Of a stretch of 21,559 nucleotides of DNA, positions 21,110 through 21,559 are shown one piece after another. The notes under the pieces are model-generated. The model was not told where the DNA came from. It ran no database searches and worked only from the letters and a program-made list of their open reading frames with translations. Each line of letters begins with the position of its first letter. Position 1 is the first letter of the stretch. Source of the DNA: Enterobacteriaceae bacterium UBA2655 (GTDB lineage Bacteria; Pseudomonadota; Gammaproteobacteria; Enterobacterales; Enterobacteriaceae); assembly GCA_002359495.1 (NCBI GenBank), contig DENB01000033.1, forward strand, positions 1 to 21,559, in the 5' to 3' direction. The position numbers and the translations under genes were made by a program.

Positions 21110-21509
21110 CTTCCACATCGCGCACGTAAAGGATAACGGCTGAACGAATGTCGCCATCAACATGCTTAGCATTGATACTAAGGTGCACTGGCTTCCTCTC
21201 CCACTCAGCGCGCTGCAAAGCTTCTTTATTACCTGACTCATCCAAAAATACGTCTTGAACCACACATAAAAGGCGTTTATCGGTTTTAACCTCACGCACT
21301 CTAACTTTAAAGCTTTCCGGATCAGTATTGTTGACTTCTTCAATGCGATAAACGCCGTCAATACGCATTTCAACAGAGCGTCGCCTTGCGTTTGTGGTTA
21401 GTTCTTTGGCTGTCTCAGGGTCTAAAGTTATCCCGTCAATTTGAGCACTATCAGCCCGGACAAACGATTTCAACATCTCTGTCTTTGCATCGTATGACAT
21501 GCGCTCCAT
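21096..21509 (-). CDS. Unknown protein encoded against Q
   Basis: The product is 137 aa, starting MERMSYDAKTEMLKSFVRAD; ATG 21500 is an alternative, and neither has a strong ribosome site. It appears soluble and strand-rich (RRRSVEMRIDGVYRIEEVNN, RLLCVVQDVFLDESGNKEAL, IRSAVILYVRDVEE). No named family is recognised. Its orientation, opposite to the late region and with its own presumed promoter near the right edge, is that of a moron: an accessory gene expressed in the lysogen. Its stop lies in the Q terminator loop. Confidence 0.65.
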   Translation of the reverse strand: MERMSYDAKTEMLKSFVRADSAQIDGITLDPETAKELTTNARRRSVEMRIDGVYRIEEVNNTDPESFKVRVREVKTDKRLLCVVQDVFLDESGNKEALQRAEWERKPVHLSINAKHVDGDIRSAVILYVRDVEEKPE

Positions 21510-21525
21510 GTTATCTAAGAGTGGC

Positions 21526-21547
21526 TTTGTAGTGGTTTTGTAGTGGT
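21526..21547. repeat. 11-bp perfect tandem repeat
   Basis: TTTGTAGTGGT occurs twice without a gap (21526-21536 and 21537-21547), immediately upstream of the minus-strand gene. Two turns of phased repeats could bind a regulator of that gene, or extend into a longer repeat array beyond the window edge. Confidence 0.55.
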
Positions 21548-21559
21548 TTACTGAATTTG

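Noticed and set aside
1..21559. tRNA, rRNA and insertion sequences
   Set aside because: I saw no tRNA-like cloverleaf, no rRNA segment and no transposase gene or IS-type terminal repeats; the integration site is a protein gene, not a tRNA gene.

Overview
The window joins enterobacterial chromosome to a lambdoid prophage. Positions 1 to about 5856 are GC-rich chromosome, best matched to Enterobacterales. The SrfA-type gene and the ydcO/sutR pair hint at Erwiniaceae (Pantoea/Mixta-like), but this is inferred from remembered families and was not searched. From about 5840 onward the sequence is temperate-phage DNA with lower GC, a lambdoid gene order and many ATGA start/stop overlaps. Only the integrase-side half of the prophage, up to the Q antiterminator, is in the window.

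Chromosomal part, left to right: the N-terminal 219 codons of an SrfA-family gene (minus, GTG start); a BenE/YdcO transporter (minus) divergent from its XRE-cupin regulator SutR (YdcN), with two near-identical 16-bp palindromes between them; a MarR regulator and an isochorismatase-fold hydrolase in one operon behind a 9-bp inverted repeat; a decayed Phd/YefM antitoxin start; and the C-terminal ~90% of the TonB-dependent receptor PqqU (YncD), cut in its plug-domain coding region at a 21-bp site with 6-bp inverted arms. That site is the probable attachment core.

Prophage early-left arm (minus strand, 7205-10213): an AlpA/excisionase-like protein, a D12-class adenine methyltransferase and five small phage proteins of unknown role. 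They are read from a clear pL promoter (TTGACA, 18 bp, TATATT) through a ~580-nt leader. The leader holds a boxA-like element, short peptides and a three-way complementary sequence reminiscent of the P4 CI and P1 C4 RNA immunity regions.

Immunity region: a CI/S24 repressor with two co-transcribed small genes in the rexAB position (11065-11782), closed by two terminators. Three operators lie at OL and three at OR, sharing a CACRA-N-TTGTG core and spaced 24-27 bp.

Early-right arm (plus strand): Cro, a CII/YmfL-like regulator, an O-like initiator carrying seven 15-bp iterons inside its gene, a PerC-like protein, a 40-aa membrane peptide, a ParB-like protein, a C5-cytosine methyltransferase with five internal repeats, RusA, an ORF6N antirepressor, a DUF968 HNH-like protein and antiterminator Q. 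A minus-strand gene of unknown function follows Q.

The least explained parts are the pL leader RNA, the two-gene cassette behind cI, and the ParB-like/C5-methyltransferase pair. They are the best places to look for something new.
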